This document shows positions 1 through 7,995 of a DNA stretch of 25,534 bases, one piece after another. This DNA is from a virus: positions 1 to 25,534 of the IMG/VR virus record IMGVR_UViG_3300042860_000809; one strand, written 5' to 3'. Below the pieces are notes generated by a model. That model saw nothing but the letters and a program-made list of their open reading frames with translations. It searched no databases and was not told where the DNA came from. Made by a program: the position numbers and the translations under genes. The first letter of the stretch is position 1. Each line of letters opens with the position of its first letter.

Positions 1-2436
1 GTCGTTCATGTACTGGGCAAGCACATCGAAGCAATCCATCTTGGTGGATGTGGCTGCAGCGCGGAGCGGGCTGAGCTGGCCGAGGATGTACCGGGTCGGA
101 ACTTCCGGATCGTACTGGATCAACCCAAGCGACTGAGCCAGCCTGTTGCCAAGATCAGCGAGAATGATGGCCTGCTCCCAGAAGCGTTCTTGTCCTGAGA
201 AGTTCGGATTATATGACTGCTTGAACGTGACAATATGTTCTGCAATCATTGCCCTGATGGCCGTGTCGCCTAACGATACGAGATGTTTTATATAAACCTC
301 GCCAACCACACCATAACAAGTCGTGGTGAAGTTATACATCTTGCGCCCGGCCTCAGTCGAACGAGTGAAGAGCGGATGCGGCATCATATGGATTTCCAAC
401 AGACGCGCCATCTGTGCGTCCGTATCCATGCCAGACGAGTAGAGCTTGGATGCCATCGACCTGTTGGCGCTCATGGTGCAGATCGTTGCCCATGTCTTGG
501 CGTCCTTCTCCTCCGAGTTCTTGGTCAGCCGCGCCTTGTCGCGGCCCTGTGATACCCAGTACGTGAAGTCACCGACTTCCTTGTCTGGCATCATGGTGGC
601 TTCGTCAATCGTGACAGGCAGGTTATTATACAAGCCGAAGCGGGAGAAGGCAGCGTTCTGTGTAAACTTGGCAGAGAAGTGCAGCTTGGTGGGGTCGCCA
701 TAGATCGACTGCTGCATCATCTGGGCCAGCGTCTTACCGCATCCGGTCGGCCCGCAGAGATTTACTGTCAGGCCCTTGAGCCCAGTGAACTGGAACAACG
801 GCGAAGCAAAGCCCAGCCCCAGCACAAACATATGCACAGGCATGTTGGCCTTAGTCAGCAGCGATGTAAACTTGGACCACTCGTCCACGGTGCCAGCCGT
901 TCCGTATAACTGCTCACCCACCCGCTGCGAATGCGCAGCAAGGCTGATGTTCTCTGTTCGTACTAAGCCCTGCTCGTCTGTCTTAAATAACTTCTCACCC
1001 AGCAGGAAGCTGGAGTTGTCGTCTTTCCACCCCATCGTGGAGTACAGGTTCGTGACTGACCTGATCTGTCTCAGGCTGTCCATGTACGTGCGAAGCATTG
1101 TCTGAAAACCCTCTGTCTGCTTCTTACCCGCAAGCACAATGCCCTTGTCTGCCACGGCAGTGGCAAACTCTCTGCCGCTGTGCTCAGCGAGGAATGCTTG
1201 GCGGAATGCCAGTTCTGTCCAGCCCACATGTGGGCGCTTCCAGTGATATCGTACAGTCTCGAAACCCAGCGTCTCATCGTAACCGTAGCCAACCGGGTAG
1301 ATGTCAAACTTGCATATGTCGATATCGGTTCCGTCAGTGGCAACCTTGATGCCATCGGCTGTGCGCTTGTACGGCTTGGGGATCGGCACCTCGAACGCTT
1401 CCTTGTCCGGTGCGTCCCGTGCAATCTCCACCTCTTGGTACTGCAGCCCCAGTCTGGCAGGCGAACCGATGCGTCCCTTGAACCGGCACTTCTTGCAACC
1501 GTCTTCGCGTTCGCTCTCAAACTTACTGCACGTTGTCGGACCGGTAGCGGCTCGCTGCCAGTGGGTCAGCTTCTTCAGCGTCTTGGTCTCATCGAAGTCG
1601 GGGTGATCCTTGGACCACTCGACGGCTACCTCTTCAGGTGTTTCACAGTAGGCTGCGATACCCATCAGGCCATACCAGAACGGCTCTGGCACATCCGCTT
1701 GGTTGTTCACGGCCCATGCGATCTGTGCGCACTTCGCAACCAGTATCGTTGCGTTGGCTGGGGGATAGTCTTGCTTGACGGCTAGGTTGTCGAGGAGGGT
1801 GGTTGTTCGCTTGGGTACATGAACTGTAACTGGTGCTGTTATATATTTCTGCAACGCCGCCGTCATGTCTGTGACAGTAACTTCTGGTGCGTTGAGCAGA
1901 AGTTTTACAGTGTTATCTCCTTTGTAGTTCACAGTACCAGTTGCTCTCAGGACACGAGCACTGTCGGTAATGACGACCGGGTCGACATTGAAATCGTGCT
2001 GCTTGGTGGCATCTTTCAGCGCCTGTGCCAGCGGCTTCCATCTATCTTGTGTGAGGTCTTCATCGAGCACCCAGTACACATGCAGGCCGTTGCCGCTGTG
2101 TACGATCATTGGCTTAGGTAACTTAGTTGTTGCGAGGAAATCACCGAGCGCCTTGAGCCCGTCTTTCCACGTGTCATATGGTTTATCTTCGCCGCAGTCT
2201 ACGTCCAGATACAGCGCCTTTGTGAACGCTGTGTGTTCCTGCTTACGATGTTCCTTGGTGAACGATGACACAGCATAGTAAGTATTGTAGCCCTTATCGC
2301 TCATCTGCTGCAGATGCAAAGCTAACTTATCTATGTCATCGAAAAACTTTTGTCGGGGGTACTCACCAACAAGTGTGAAGGCGCAGTACATACCACTCGA
2401 CGGTAGCACGTGCCGAAGAAAGCCCGGCGTATCCAT
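1..2436 (-). CDS. Primase-helicase (AEP primase domain plus DUF927-type ATPase), 3' end cut by window
   Basis: Probable replicative primase-helicase. The 812 visible codons start at ATG 2436, preceded by an AGGGAGA ribosome site, and run off the left edge. The N-terminus has archaeo-eukaryotic primase motifs: LDVDCG at about 78-82, SGNGLHVYW at 114-122, and an RVLRATGTVNYK segment at about 161-172. A Cys cluster (CSKF...GCKKC) lies mid-protein. The C-terminal half has a Walker A GPTGCGKT at about 562-569 and a Walker B-like TIDEA near 610, in a context typical of DUF927 helicases. Primer synthesis joined to helicase activity is known for such fusions and inferred here. It is the most downstream leftward gene visible, separated from its upstream neighbour by a hairpin. 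The true C-terminus is not seen. Confidence 0.85.
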   Translation of the reverse strand, partial: MDTPGFLRHVLPSSGMYCAFTLVGEYPRQKFFDDIDKLALHLQQMSDKGYNTYYAVSSFTKEHRKQEHTAFTKALYLDVDCGEDKPYDTWKDGLKALGDFLATTKLPKPMIVHSGNGLHVYWVLDEDLTQDRWKPLAQALKDATKQHDFNVDPVVITDSARVLRATGTVNYKGDNTVKLLLNAPEVTVTDMTAALQKYITAPVTVHVPKRTTTLLDNLAVKQDYPPANATILVAKCAQIAWAVNNQADVPEPFWYGLMGIAAYCETPEEVAVEWSKDHPDFDETKTLKKLTHWQRAATGPTTCSKFESEREDGCKKCRFKGRIGSPARLGLQYQEVEIARDAPDKEAFEVPIPKPYKRTADGIKVATDGTDIDICKFDIYPVGYGYDETLGFETVRYHWKRPHVGWTELAFRQAFLAEHSGREFATAVADKGIVLAGKKQTEGFQTMLRTYMDSLRQIRSVTNLYSTMGWKDDNSSFLLGEKLFKTDEQGLVRTENISLAAHSQRVGEQLYGTAGTVDEWSKFTSLLTKANMPVHMFVLGLGFASPLFQFTGLKGLTVNLCGPTGCGKTLAQMMQQSIYGDPTKLHFSAKFTQNAAFSRFGLYNNLPVTIDEATMMPDKEVGDFTYWVSQGRDKARLTKNSEEKDAKTWATICTMSANRSMASKLYSSGMDTDAQMARLLEIHMMPHPLFTRSTEAGRKMYNFTTTCYGVVGEVYIKHLVSLGDTAIRAMIAEHIVTFKQSYNPNFSGQERFWEQAIILADLGNRLAQSLGLIQYDPEVPTRYILGQLSPLRAAATSTKMDCFDVLAQYMND

Positions 2437-2462
2437 GTAGTTCTCCCTGTTGGTAGAGTGGG

Positions 2463-2487
2463 GGTTGGGGATGAAACACCCCCAACC
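2463..2487 (-). other. Intercistronic GC-rich hairpin
   Basis: An inverted repeat (GGTTGGGG at 2463-2470, CCCCAACC at 2480-2487) with a 9-base loop sits between the HTH gene and the primase gene. No U-tract follows in the leftward direction, so it looks like an mRNA stability or processing hairpin more than a terminator. Confidence 0.55.
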
Positions 2488-2494
2488 GATGATG

Positions 2495-2782
2495 CTACTG
2501 CTCCTGACCGAGCAGTTCAAGCAGCCGCTTCACTCGTTGCGGCTGTTCCATCTCAAGCACCTCCGCTGTCGGCCATCCATGTTCAGTCAGGATGGCTAAC
2601 AACTTTTTCAGCATGGCCTTCATCTTTGGAACATTGGTAGAACGCATTGGTTTACCACGAACCCAGAGGTAGTAGGTCATGCGGGAGACGCCGAGAACCC
2701 TCGCCATGTCGGAAGTTGACAGCAGCATATGACGCCGCAGCACCTCGACCTTGGCAAAGTCCACGGGCTGATTATGCGTCAT
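2495..2782 (-). CDS. Small helix-turn-helix DNA-binding protein
   Basis: A 95-aa protein beginning MTHNQPVDF. Residues about 10-50 contain a Cro/XRE-like helix-turn-helix (LLSTSDMARVLGVSRMTYYL), followed by a basic linker and a Leu-rich C-terminal helix ending LLELLGQEQ. A longer start at 2830 is possible, but it would overlap the upstream gene by 59 bases. The ATG at 2782 overlaps it by only 11 bases, like other junctions here. Likely a phage transcription regulator; the target is unknown. It is embedded in the replication operon between the putative ssDNA-binding protein and the primase. Confidence 0.7.
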   Translation of the reverse strand: MTHNQPVDFAKVEVLRRHMLLSTSDMARVLGVSRMTYYLWVRGKPMRSTNVPKMKAMLKKLLAILTEHGWPTAEVLEMEQPQRVKRLLELLGQEQ

Positions 2783-3767
2783 CCGCGTTGGTCTCACCCA
2801 GCAGCGCGGCGATCTCGTCCGCAATGTCAACGGTCGGCGCGGCTACCTTGGGCACAGCCTTGGGCTTGGGCGCAGGAGCGGGGGCCGCAGCAGCGGCAGG
2901 GGCCGCAGTCTTGGCACCGAAACCACGCTTGGGCTCAGCACGGGGCGGCTCTTGGATGTCAACCGGAGCCTCTTCCTCCTCGACCGGAGCCGGGGCAGGA
3001 ATAGCCTTGGGTTTCACCAGCAGGGGCTTGGGCTTCTCGACTTCCAGCTTGGCTACAGGTGCAGCAGTTTCTTCTCCCGTGATTGTCTTCACTTCCGTGG
3101 AACCAAACAGCGCATCGACTGCTTCCATTGCAGCCTCGTCAAGGAAGCCACCGAACCCGAAGTTGAGCTTGGGGAACGAGGCATCAGTGTCAAACGAGAT
3201 GCGGGTCTTCACGATCTCCGGAGCGATGCCACGCATGGCAAGCTCACGCTGGTACTGGTTCAACCCCTTGAGCGCAGCGGGCGTAACCTGCAGCAGGTAG
3301 ATCGGGCCAGTCGGATCATCGGCAGCCACCACGGCAAGGCGCTTCAGGTCAGAGCAGGCCTTGACCTTCTGGCCCATCGGCGTGACCTTGGAGCCCCATG
3401 CATTATGCGGGCAAGTAGCACAGAGTTCGTTCTGCGGGTCGGTGCTGTCAGCACTGGGGCGGATACCATCCAGCGAGGAACAGTCCGGAGCAGACGGCTC
3501 AGCGTCAGGGGTCCATGCCTTGGCGTACCACGTCTTGGACAGGCGGGGGTTGGCACCGACGATAACGATGTCCAGTGTGGTGCTATCCAGCACCGTCTCG
3601 CTCTCGCCTTCCTTGATGCGGAAGCGGGCACCCTTCAGCGAGATGCGGGGGATGCTCTCACCGGAACCGATGCCACCGCCAAGCGCCTGCGCCAGAGCGG
3701 AGGGCTGACCGATACGGCCAGCGAGGTGAGCCGGAACCTTGATGTTAGTCGGGACGATATTGCTCAT
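2772..3767 (-). CDS. Putative single-stranded DNA-binding protein (replication accessory)
   Basis: A 331-aa protein with a strong site (CAGGAGAACAAC) before ATG 3767. It has a folded N-terminal part of about 240 residues, then a long Ala/Pro/Lys-rich linker, then a short acidic tail (IADEIAALLG...NADDA). A globular core, flexible linker and acidic C-terminal tip is the layout of phage and bacterial SSBs, in which the tip recruits partners. Four cysteines (PDCSS, ELCATCPHN, KACSD) could form a metal site, as in T4 gp32. No clear family signature was recognised, so the role is inferred from layout and from the position between polymerase/helicase genes and the primase. It could instead be an unrelated replication accessory factor. 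Confidence 0.5.
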   Translation of the reverse strand: MSNIVPTNIKVPAHLAGRIGQPSALAQALGGGIGSGESIPRISLKGARFRIKEGESETVLDSTTLDIVIVGANPRLSKTWYAKAWTPDAEPSAPDCSSLDGIRPSADSTDPQNELCATCPHNAWGSKVTPMGQKVKACSDLKRLAVVAADDPTGPIYLLQVTPAALKGLNQYQRELAMRGIAPEIVKTRISFDTDASFPKLNFGFGGFLDEAAMEAVDALFGSTEVKTITGEETAAPVAKLEVEKPKPLLVKPKAIPAPAPVEEEEAPVDIQEPPRAEPKRGFGAKTAAPAAAAAPAPAPKPKAVPKVAAPTVDIADEIAALLGETNADDA

Positions 3768-3788
3768 GTTGTTCTCCTGTAATGAGCG

Positions 3789-4082
3789 TTAGTATTTGTT
3801 GGATTTTGCAGCGTAGTCGGAGCCAGTCATAACCATCTGTGCCCCAGTAAGTTTTACTTTGCTGCGATACACGACGATCTTTTCAATCATGTCTTTCTCG
3901 TCAGTGCAGTAGATGATGGGGTTCTGTAGCGTAAGCCCACCACCCATACGCAGCAGGTAGCCGTTGTCAATGCGGTAGGCGACGAATGCCATCTCCGTAC
4001 CAGAGAGTACATCACGTGCTTCGATTGACGACACGGGTTCATAGTGGTCAATACCCAACCACTTACGTAGCATCCGTTTCAT
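3789..4082 (-). CDS. Hypothetical protein, 97 aa
   Basis: Starts MKRMLRKWLGID at ATG 4082 behind a near-perfect AAGGAGG site, and lies 1 base from the preceding gene. The basic N-terminal helix is followed by a mixed alpha/beta sequence (EMAFVAYRIDNGYLLRMGGG, IIYCTDEKDMIEKIVVYRSK). No family recognised and no membrane segment or signal peptide. Its place in the tightly packed replication operon suggests an early/middle phage function. Confidence 0.7.
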   Translation of the reverse strand: MKRMLRKWLGIDHYEPVSSIEARDVLSGTEMAFVAYRIDNGYLLRMGGGLTLQNPIIYCTDEKDMIEKIVVYRSKVKLTGAQMVMTGSDYAAKSNKY

Positions 4083-4083
4083 G

Positions 4084-4482
4084 TCAGTCCTCCTTACTGG
4101 TCGGCTTGCGTACGTTTACTTCTATGCGTGTGCCGTAGTTCACACCGGGCGGCACTGCCTTCGTCTGGTCGATGTACCCGCGCACTGCTGTCTTGCTGAT
4201 GCGCTTCTCGAACATATCGTAGGCATCGTTCTCACGAACGAATGTGAGGACAGCATCCCAGTCAGCCACGTTAGCGAAGTCCACCGTGGTAAGGAACGCC
4301 GTGCCGTGCTTGGTTTTGAAACTGGTGACACCTTGGGTATCTGCTTGCTGCTTCACCCATGTCTCCAGCTTGTCCATCTTGGCCGTGATCTCGCCAGCTT
4401 TTTGGTCAGCTTCAGCTTTGATCTGGGCCTTCTTGTCACGCAGCTTGAGGTAAGCTGCCACCACTTCATCCACTGTTATCAT
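4084..4482 (-). CDS. Conserved phage hypothetical with N-terminal coiled coil
   Basis: A 132-aa protein beginning MITVDEVVAAYLKLRDKK, preceded by CAGGAGAGAAAA. A start 51 bases further upstream is open but has no ribosome site. Residues about 8-50 form a charged heptad-type helix. The C-terminal two thirds (SSFKTKHGTAF-type, NVADWDAVLTF, PPGVNYGTRIEVNVRK) resemble a protein commonly seen in phage replication regions, with no assigned function that I know of. It runs almost directly into the 97-aa gene. Confidence 0.7.
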   Translation of the reverse strand: MITVDEVVAAYLKLRDKKAQIKAEADQKAGEITAKMDKLETWVKQQADTQGVTSFKTKHGTAFLTTVDFANVADWDAVLTFVRENDAYDMFEKRISKTAVRGYIDQTKAVPPGVNYGTRIEVNVRKPTSKED

Positions 4483-4618
4483 TTTTCTCTCCTGTTGGTG
4501 CCAGTCGCGGGCAAGAAGGTATAACTGCCCCACTGGCTGACGGGGTTATTCTCAATGCGTGGTACTCACCGTCCAATCCACGTCTGCTCTTACCGCCTAG
4601 GCGGACCCAGCAGCAGGG
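4483..4618 (-). other. 136-base intergenic segment with hairpins
   Basis: No convincing gene. Contains a hairpin at 4521-4549 (ATAA/TTAT and CCCC/GGGG arms), a 12-base palindrome CCGCCTAGGCGG at 4593-4604, and a GACCC/GGGTC stem-loop at 4604-4620 that overlaps the helicase stop codon. A 10-codon ORF (MTLLLGPPRR) overlaps the helicase stop and has an AGGAG ahead of it, but may be chance. Probably an intercistronic processing or stability element. Confidence 0.4.
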
Positions 4619-6175
4619 TCATCTCTGCATCTCCTGTTGAATAAGATCGAGTAGCACGCCCTGCAGTTTCTGCTTTGTTGCAAGGCGCTGGAATATCTTC
4701 TGCTCCAGTGCTGTGCTTTGGATGTGCACTACGTTGGATACGTGACGCTTGCCGATACGTTCGACGCGCCCATTAGCTTGGGTGTACTGCTCGTTGGACG
4801 CTATAGGTCCGTACCAGATAACAGTGGAAGCAGCAGTAAGAGTAAGGCCATGAGCCATAGTAGCAGGGTGAGCGATAAGGACGCGAGGGTCAGTAGCACT
4901 CTGGAAATTGTAGAAGATTGTGTTGCGTTGGCTAGACGAGACAGAGCCATTGACCACTGCGACGGACCAGTGCTTGCCGAGTTCCCGCTCAAGCATTCGT
5001 AGAGTGCCCGTGAGCGGCACAAAAACAATGACCTTGCCTCCTGCTTCTTCGATAACTTCTTTGACTGCGTTGATCCGTGGGGCGCAGTCCAGTTCGATGT
5101 CATTGCCGTCCTCTCCATATGCTACGCCACAGGCGATCTGAATTAGTTTCATAGCCTTGACTGCTTCGTTAACTGCAGTGATCGTGCCGTCAGCTCCACC
5201 AGTCTCAGTGATGAGATGCTTCATCATCTGCTTGTAGTGTTGCGTCTGCTCCGGTGTCAGCTCTACCTCTCTGGTCTGCAGCACAGTGTCGGGTAAGTCA
5301 AAACACTCATCGCGAGTGAAGCGCACCGCTGGCTGCAGAATATGTTTGACTGTCTCCGGACTGTCGGGCTTGGCGGTGTAACGATACGGACCCAACTTCA
5401 TCATCACTTGATCTTTGAACGCCGTGTAGGTCTTGGTGCAGTACGGACTGTCGATCAGTTTGGCCAATGCCCACGCATCTGTCGGTTCGTTGGGTGTTGG
5501 TGTGCCAGTCATCAGCCACAGGCGGATACCTTTCTCGTTGTCCAGCCAGCGGCGGAATGTCTTGAACCTCTTGGTCGTGGGGTTCCGCAGCACTGCCGCT
5601 TCGTCCACAATAATCAGGTCGAACATACCCTTGGCTTCGTTGGCGATGATAGGAAACCCATCGTGGTTGATGACGTAGAAGTCTGCTTCCTGCCTGAGTA
5701 GTTTCTTCCTGCGCTCTGCTGTGCCGTGCAGTACGGTCGCCCTGCGGTGGGTGAAGTTCATGTAGATGGCATCACCCCACACACGTTCCAGTGTGGACAG
5801 CGGAGATATGACGAGCACCTTGCTAACCGCGCCCACTTCTATCAGGTAGTCTGCCGCCCACAGGGCGCTCTGGGTTTTGCCCGTGCCGATCTCATTCAGC
5901 ACAAGCCCCTTGTCATAGATGGTCAGGAAGGCAGCCGTGTCCTGCTGGTGCTGGTATGGCTTGAACCTGCCCGGCCAATCGTAGTGGTAGAGAATGGGCG
6001 AGGGTGCCTCGATCCCTAGCTGGTTGAGCTGGCTCACTTCGCGCACGCCGTGGGGCGTGACGATTACCTCCTGCCCACGCACAGTAATACGTTGTGCTGT
6101 GCTGATTGATGCAAGCACACGCTCGGGATGGTTGAGCTTCAGCGCCAGCGCCTTGGCTTTCGGAATGACTAACAC
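4619..6175 (-). CDS. SNF2/SF2-family DNA helicase
   Basis: A 518-aa superfamily 2 ATPase. Visible motifs are a Q-motif-like YQHQQDTAAF near 75, Walker A EIGTGKT at 95-101, DEAA box at 191-194, motif III (LMTGTPTPN), a C-terminal RecA domain with VVNGSVSSSQRN and LIAHPATMAHGLTL, and motif VI QANGRVERIGK. This is the order of compact phage SNF2-type helicases that remodel or unwind DNA during replication and recombination. The start is GTG 6175, since GGAGG lies 8 bases upstream; it overlaps the VRR-NUC gene by 7 bases. Pairing of VRR-NUC and SNF2 genes is common in phages and suggests joint action on branched DNA. Confidence 0.92.
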   Translation of the reverse strand: MLVIPKAKALALKLNHPERVLASISTAQRITVRGQEVIVTPHGVREVSQLNQLGIEAPSPILYHYDWPGRFKPYQHQQDTAAFLTIYDKGLVLNEIGTGKTQSALWAADYLIEVGAVSKVLVISPLSTLERVWGDAIYMNFTHRRATVLHGTAERRKKLLRQEADFYVINHDGFPIIANEAKGMFDLIIVDEAAVLRNPTTKRFKTFRRWLDNEKGIRLWLMTGTPTPNEPTDAWALAKLIDSPYCTKTYTAFKDQVMMKLGPYRYTAKPDSPETVKHILQPAVRFTRDECFDLPDTVLQTREVELTPEQTQHYKQMMKHLITETGGADGTITAVNEAVKAMKLIQIACGVAYGEDGNDIELDCAPRINAVKEVIEEAGGKVIVFVPLTGTLRMLERELGKHWSVAVVNGSVSSSQRNTIFYNFQSATDPRVLIAHPATMAHGLTLTAASTVIWYGPIASNEQYTQANGRVERIGKRHVSNVVHIQSTALEQKIFQRLATKQKLQGVLLDLIQQEMQR

Positions 6176-6480
6176 TGCTCAAGCCTCCACTTGAGCCACG
6201 TGCGGAAGTTTGCCACGCCTTCGTCGCTATCCACCACGACACAGTGCGCCCCGGCCTTGACCATATCTGCCATGGTCTTTTCCTGCAGGGGCGTGACCTT
6301 GTACTTGCCACCAGCGGCCTTGACCTCGATACCTATCATGCGCCCGTTCACACAGGCGATCCTGTCAGGGATGCCGGACCTGCCGTATATCCCTGACTGC
6401 GGGGCGAAGTACCACACGCCTGCTTCCTTCAGCACCTTATCCACCTTCTTCTTCATCTTTGCTTCAGGGGTATCTGCCAT
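6169..6480 (-). CDS. VRR-NUC domain nuclease
   Basis: A 103-aa stand-alone nuclease of the PD-(D/E)XK superfamily. The catalytic signature is GIPDRIAC at about 36-43 followed by IGIEVKAAGG at about 49-58 (D...E-x-K), with a QxxW-like PLQEKTMADM helix after it. Length matches phage VRR-NUC proteins, which cut branched or structured DNA. AAAGGTATGCT precedes the ATG. It is coupled to the helicase gene by a 7-base overlap. Confidence 0.9.
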   Translation of the reverse strand: MADTPEAKMKKKVDKVLKEAGVWYFAPQSGIYGRSGIPDRIACVNGRMIGIEVKAAGGKYKVTPLQEKTMADMVKAGAHCVVVDSDEGVANFRTWLKWRLEQC

Positions 6481-6504
6481 AGCATACCTTTACACTGTTG
6501 TCAA

Positions 6505-7164
6505 CTATTGTGCGAAGTCGCATAGGTGTTTGGCCGGACAGAATTTACACAGGCCGCTAGGCTTGGCGGGCCAATCCTCACTGGCAAGGCTGCGCTCAAT
6601 GCGACCGACTTTGTTCAGCAGGTCGGACCACATACCCCCAATGTTGTTGCGGTTATATATCTCCCGGTCCATAGCTTTGTCTTTTAGCCAGACAAAACAA
6701 CTAGATACCTCGTGGATATCTTTATGGTGGGCGAACACCTGCAGTGCGAATAGTTCCAACTGAGCGAAATCGGGACGCCGCTTGCCCGTCTTCCAGTCCA
6801 TGACGATGGCTTTGTTCCCACGTAATACAAGCACGTCAAGTTTAGAGCGCATCCATGCGTCAGCATCCCACCAACCAGTGGGCTTGAGCCCACGGTTAAG
6901 CGTCATCTCCTGCTCCACCATGAGCGTGCCGTCACCCACGCTGCGAACCACAGCGTCGATCATGGGGGCATAGACTGCTGCCTCTGCGGGCAGGTCCGTG
7001 TCGTCGCGCAGCCGCTCTTCGATCATCTTGTGCAGACGTTCGCCGTACAGTGTGGCCTCGCCACCGGGGTCCGTCACCTGCTTGGCAATACGTTGGTGGT
7101 AGTATCGCTTGGGGCAGTTGTCGTACATCTTGATGGATGAGTACGAATGGGTGAGCGATGTCAC
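6505..7164 (-). CDS. RecB/Cas4-like PD-(D/E)XK exonuclease with predicted Fe-S cluster
   Basis: A 219-aa nuclease. It opens with SLTHSYSSIKMYDNCPKRYYH, the usual RecB-family start, then has a LDVLV strand, the catalytic DWKTGK, and QLELFAL (the QxxxY/L-type motif). One early Cys (about 17) and a C-terminal LCKFCPAKHLC group give the four cysteines of a Cas4/AddB-type 4Fe-4S site. It probably resects DNA ends in phage recombination or replication. I chose GTG 7164: it overlaps the previous stop as GTGA and has AAGGA upstream. An ATG at 7203 would add 13 residues but has no ribosome site. Confidence 0.88.
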   Translation of the reverse strand: MTSLTHSYSSIKMYDNCPKRYYHQRIAKQVTDPGGEATLYGERLHKMIEERLRDDTDLPAEAAVYAPMIDAVVRSVGDGTLMVEQEMTLNRGLKPTGWWDADAWMRSKLDVLVLRGNKAIVMDWKTGKRRPDFAQLELFALQVFAHHKDIHEVSSCFVWLKDKAMDREIYNRNNIGGMWSDLLNKVGRIERSLASEDWPAKPSGLCKFCPAKHLCDFAQ

Positions 7165-7364
7165 TTGCGGTTGTCCTTCTTCTTGTAGGGGTTCTTCTGC
7201 CATGCGTCGGCTTCTACCAGCTCGTCCTTCAACGCCTTAACGTCAGGCGGGAAGCACTTGTAGACAATGGTTTCGTTCTTGCCCGGTACGTTTTCCATCT
7301 CGCTGATACAGGGATCGGCGGCTAACAGGGCCAGCATGTAGCTGGCCGACAGCAATGCAAACAT
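7161..7364 (-). CDS. Small protein with hydrophobic N-terminus, possibly exported
   Basis: A 67-aa protein. The first 15-16 residues (MFALLSASYMLALLAA) are hydrophobic and could be a signal peptide or membrane anchor. Two cysteines follow (DPCISE, YKCF), and the tail is strongly basic (NPYKKKDNRK). Its ATG overlaps the deaminase stop as TAATG, and its stop overlaps the nuclease GTG, so it is translationally coupled. Function unknown. Confidence 0.6.
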   Translation of the reverse strand: MFALLSASYMLALLAADPCISEMENVPGKNETIVYKCFPPDVKALKDELVEADAWQKNPYKKKDNRK

Positions 7365-7810
7365 TACACTTCCTCCTTCTGCTTCGTCAAAACGACCAGC
7401 ACTCCGGCTTCGCGGAACATCTGGGTGGCTACGTCGAACTCCTCCTGCGGCATGGACGTGGTGCCATCACCGCAATACACCGTAGATATACCAGCCTGTA
7501 TAAGCATACGGGCACAGCGGCAGCACGGCATGTGAGTTACGAAGGCATGACCACCGCGCAAGCGGGAGCCCACCCGTGCTGCCATAGCGACAGCGTTCTC
7601 CTCGGCATGGCTCGTCCAAAGATATTTGGCTGGGCGTTCCATACGCTCGGGCTTGTCGAGCACATCGCGGGGGATACCGTTGTAGCCAGTGGCGACCACC
7701 ACCTTGTCCTCGGTCGAGATGACACAGCCTACCTTGGTGCTCGGGTCTTTCGAGCGTGTCGCCACCTGCTCGGCCATCTCCAGAAAGTACTTCTGCCATG
7801 AGTGCTTCAT
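7364..7810 (-). CDS. Deoxycytidylate (dCMP) deaminase
   Basis: A 148-aa zinc-dependent deaminase converting dCMP to dUMP and so feeding dTTP synthesis. The zinc/catalytic signature is complete: HAEEN at 68-72 (zinc His, catalytic Glu) and PCCRC at 95-99 (two zinc Cys). The N-terminal KDPSTKVGCVI and GYNGIPR are the usual dCMP-deaminase landmarks. Length is typical of phage enzymes. The ATG overlaps the preceding stop (ATGA). Placement next to the DNA polymerase fits nucleotide supply for replication. Confidence 0.93.
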   Translation of the reverse strand: MKHSWQKYFLEMAEQVATRSKDPSTKVGCVISTEDKVVVATGYNGIPRDVLDKPERMERPAKYLWTSHAEENAVAMAARVGSRLRGGHAFVTHMPCCRCARMLIQAGISTVYCGDGTTSMPQEEFDVATQMFREAGVLVVLTKQKEEV

Positions 7811-7995
7811 GTGTTGTGATCCTCACTGGTTTGAAACTCTTTTAAGTGGCGGGCATACCAGAGTATGAGCCGCCGTGTTTCCTTGGTGCCGGAGCGGGCG
7901 ACCATGCTGCCAAGCAGCAGCTCCAACGTCTTGTGGTGCAGCAGTCTCTCGTGCTTGTCGATTGCCCCGGCTACGCTGCGGTCGAGGTCACTCAT
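7807..7995 (-). CDS. Hypothetical protein, 62 aa
   Basis: A helical, charged small protein (SVAGAIDKHERLLHHKTLELLLGSMVARSGTKETRRLILWYARHL). It is coupled at both ends by ATGA overlaps, with the polymerase upstream and the deaminase downstream. That makes it very likely a real gene. No family recognised. Confidence 0.6.
   Translation of the reverse strand: MSDLDRSVAGAIDKHERLLHHKTLELLLGSMVARSGTKETRRLILWYARHLKEFQTSEDHNT

Noticed and set aside
2647-3300. Long plus-strand ORFs opposite the SSB-like gene
   Set aside because: Low-complexity mirror of the GC-rich Ala/Pro linker coding; the minus-strand gene has a good SD and fits the operon.
4521-4549. Hairpin whose RNA contains AACCCCGUCAGCCAG, similar to part of the hammerheads
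   Set aside because: No CUGAUGA and no GAA core are present nearby, so it cannot form a hammerhead; at most a decayed remnant.
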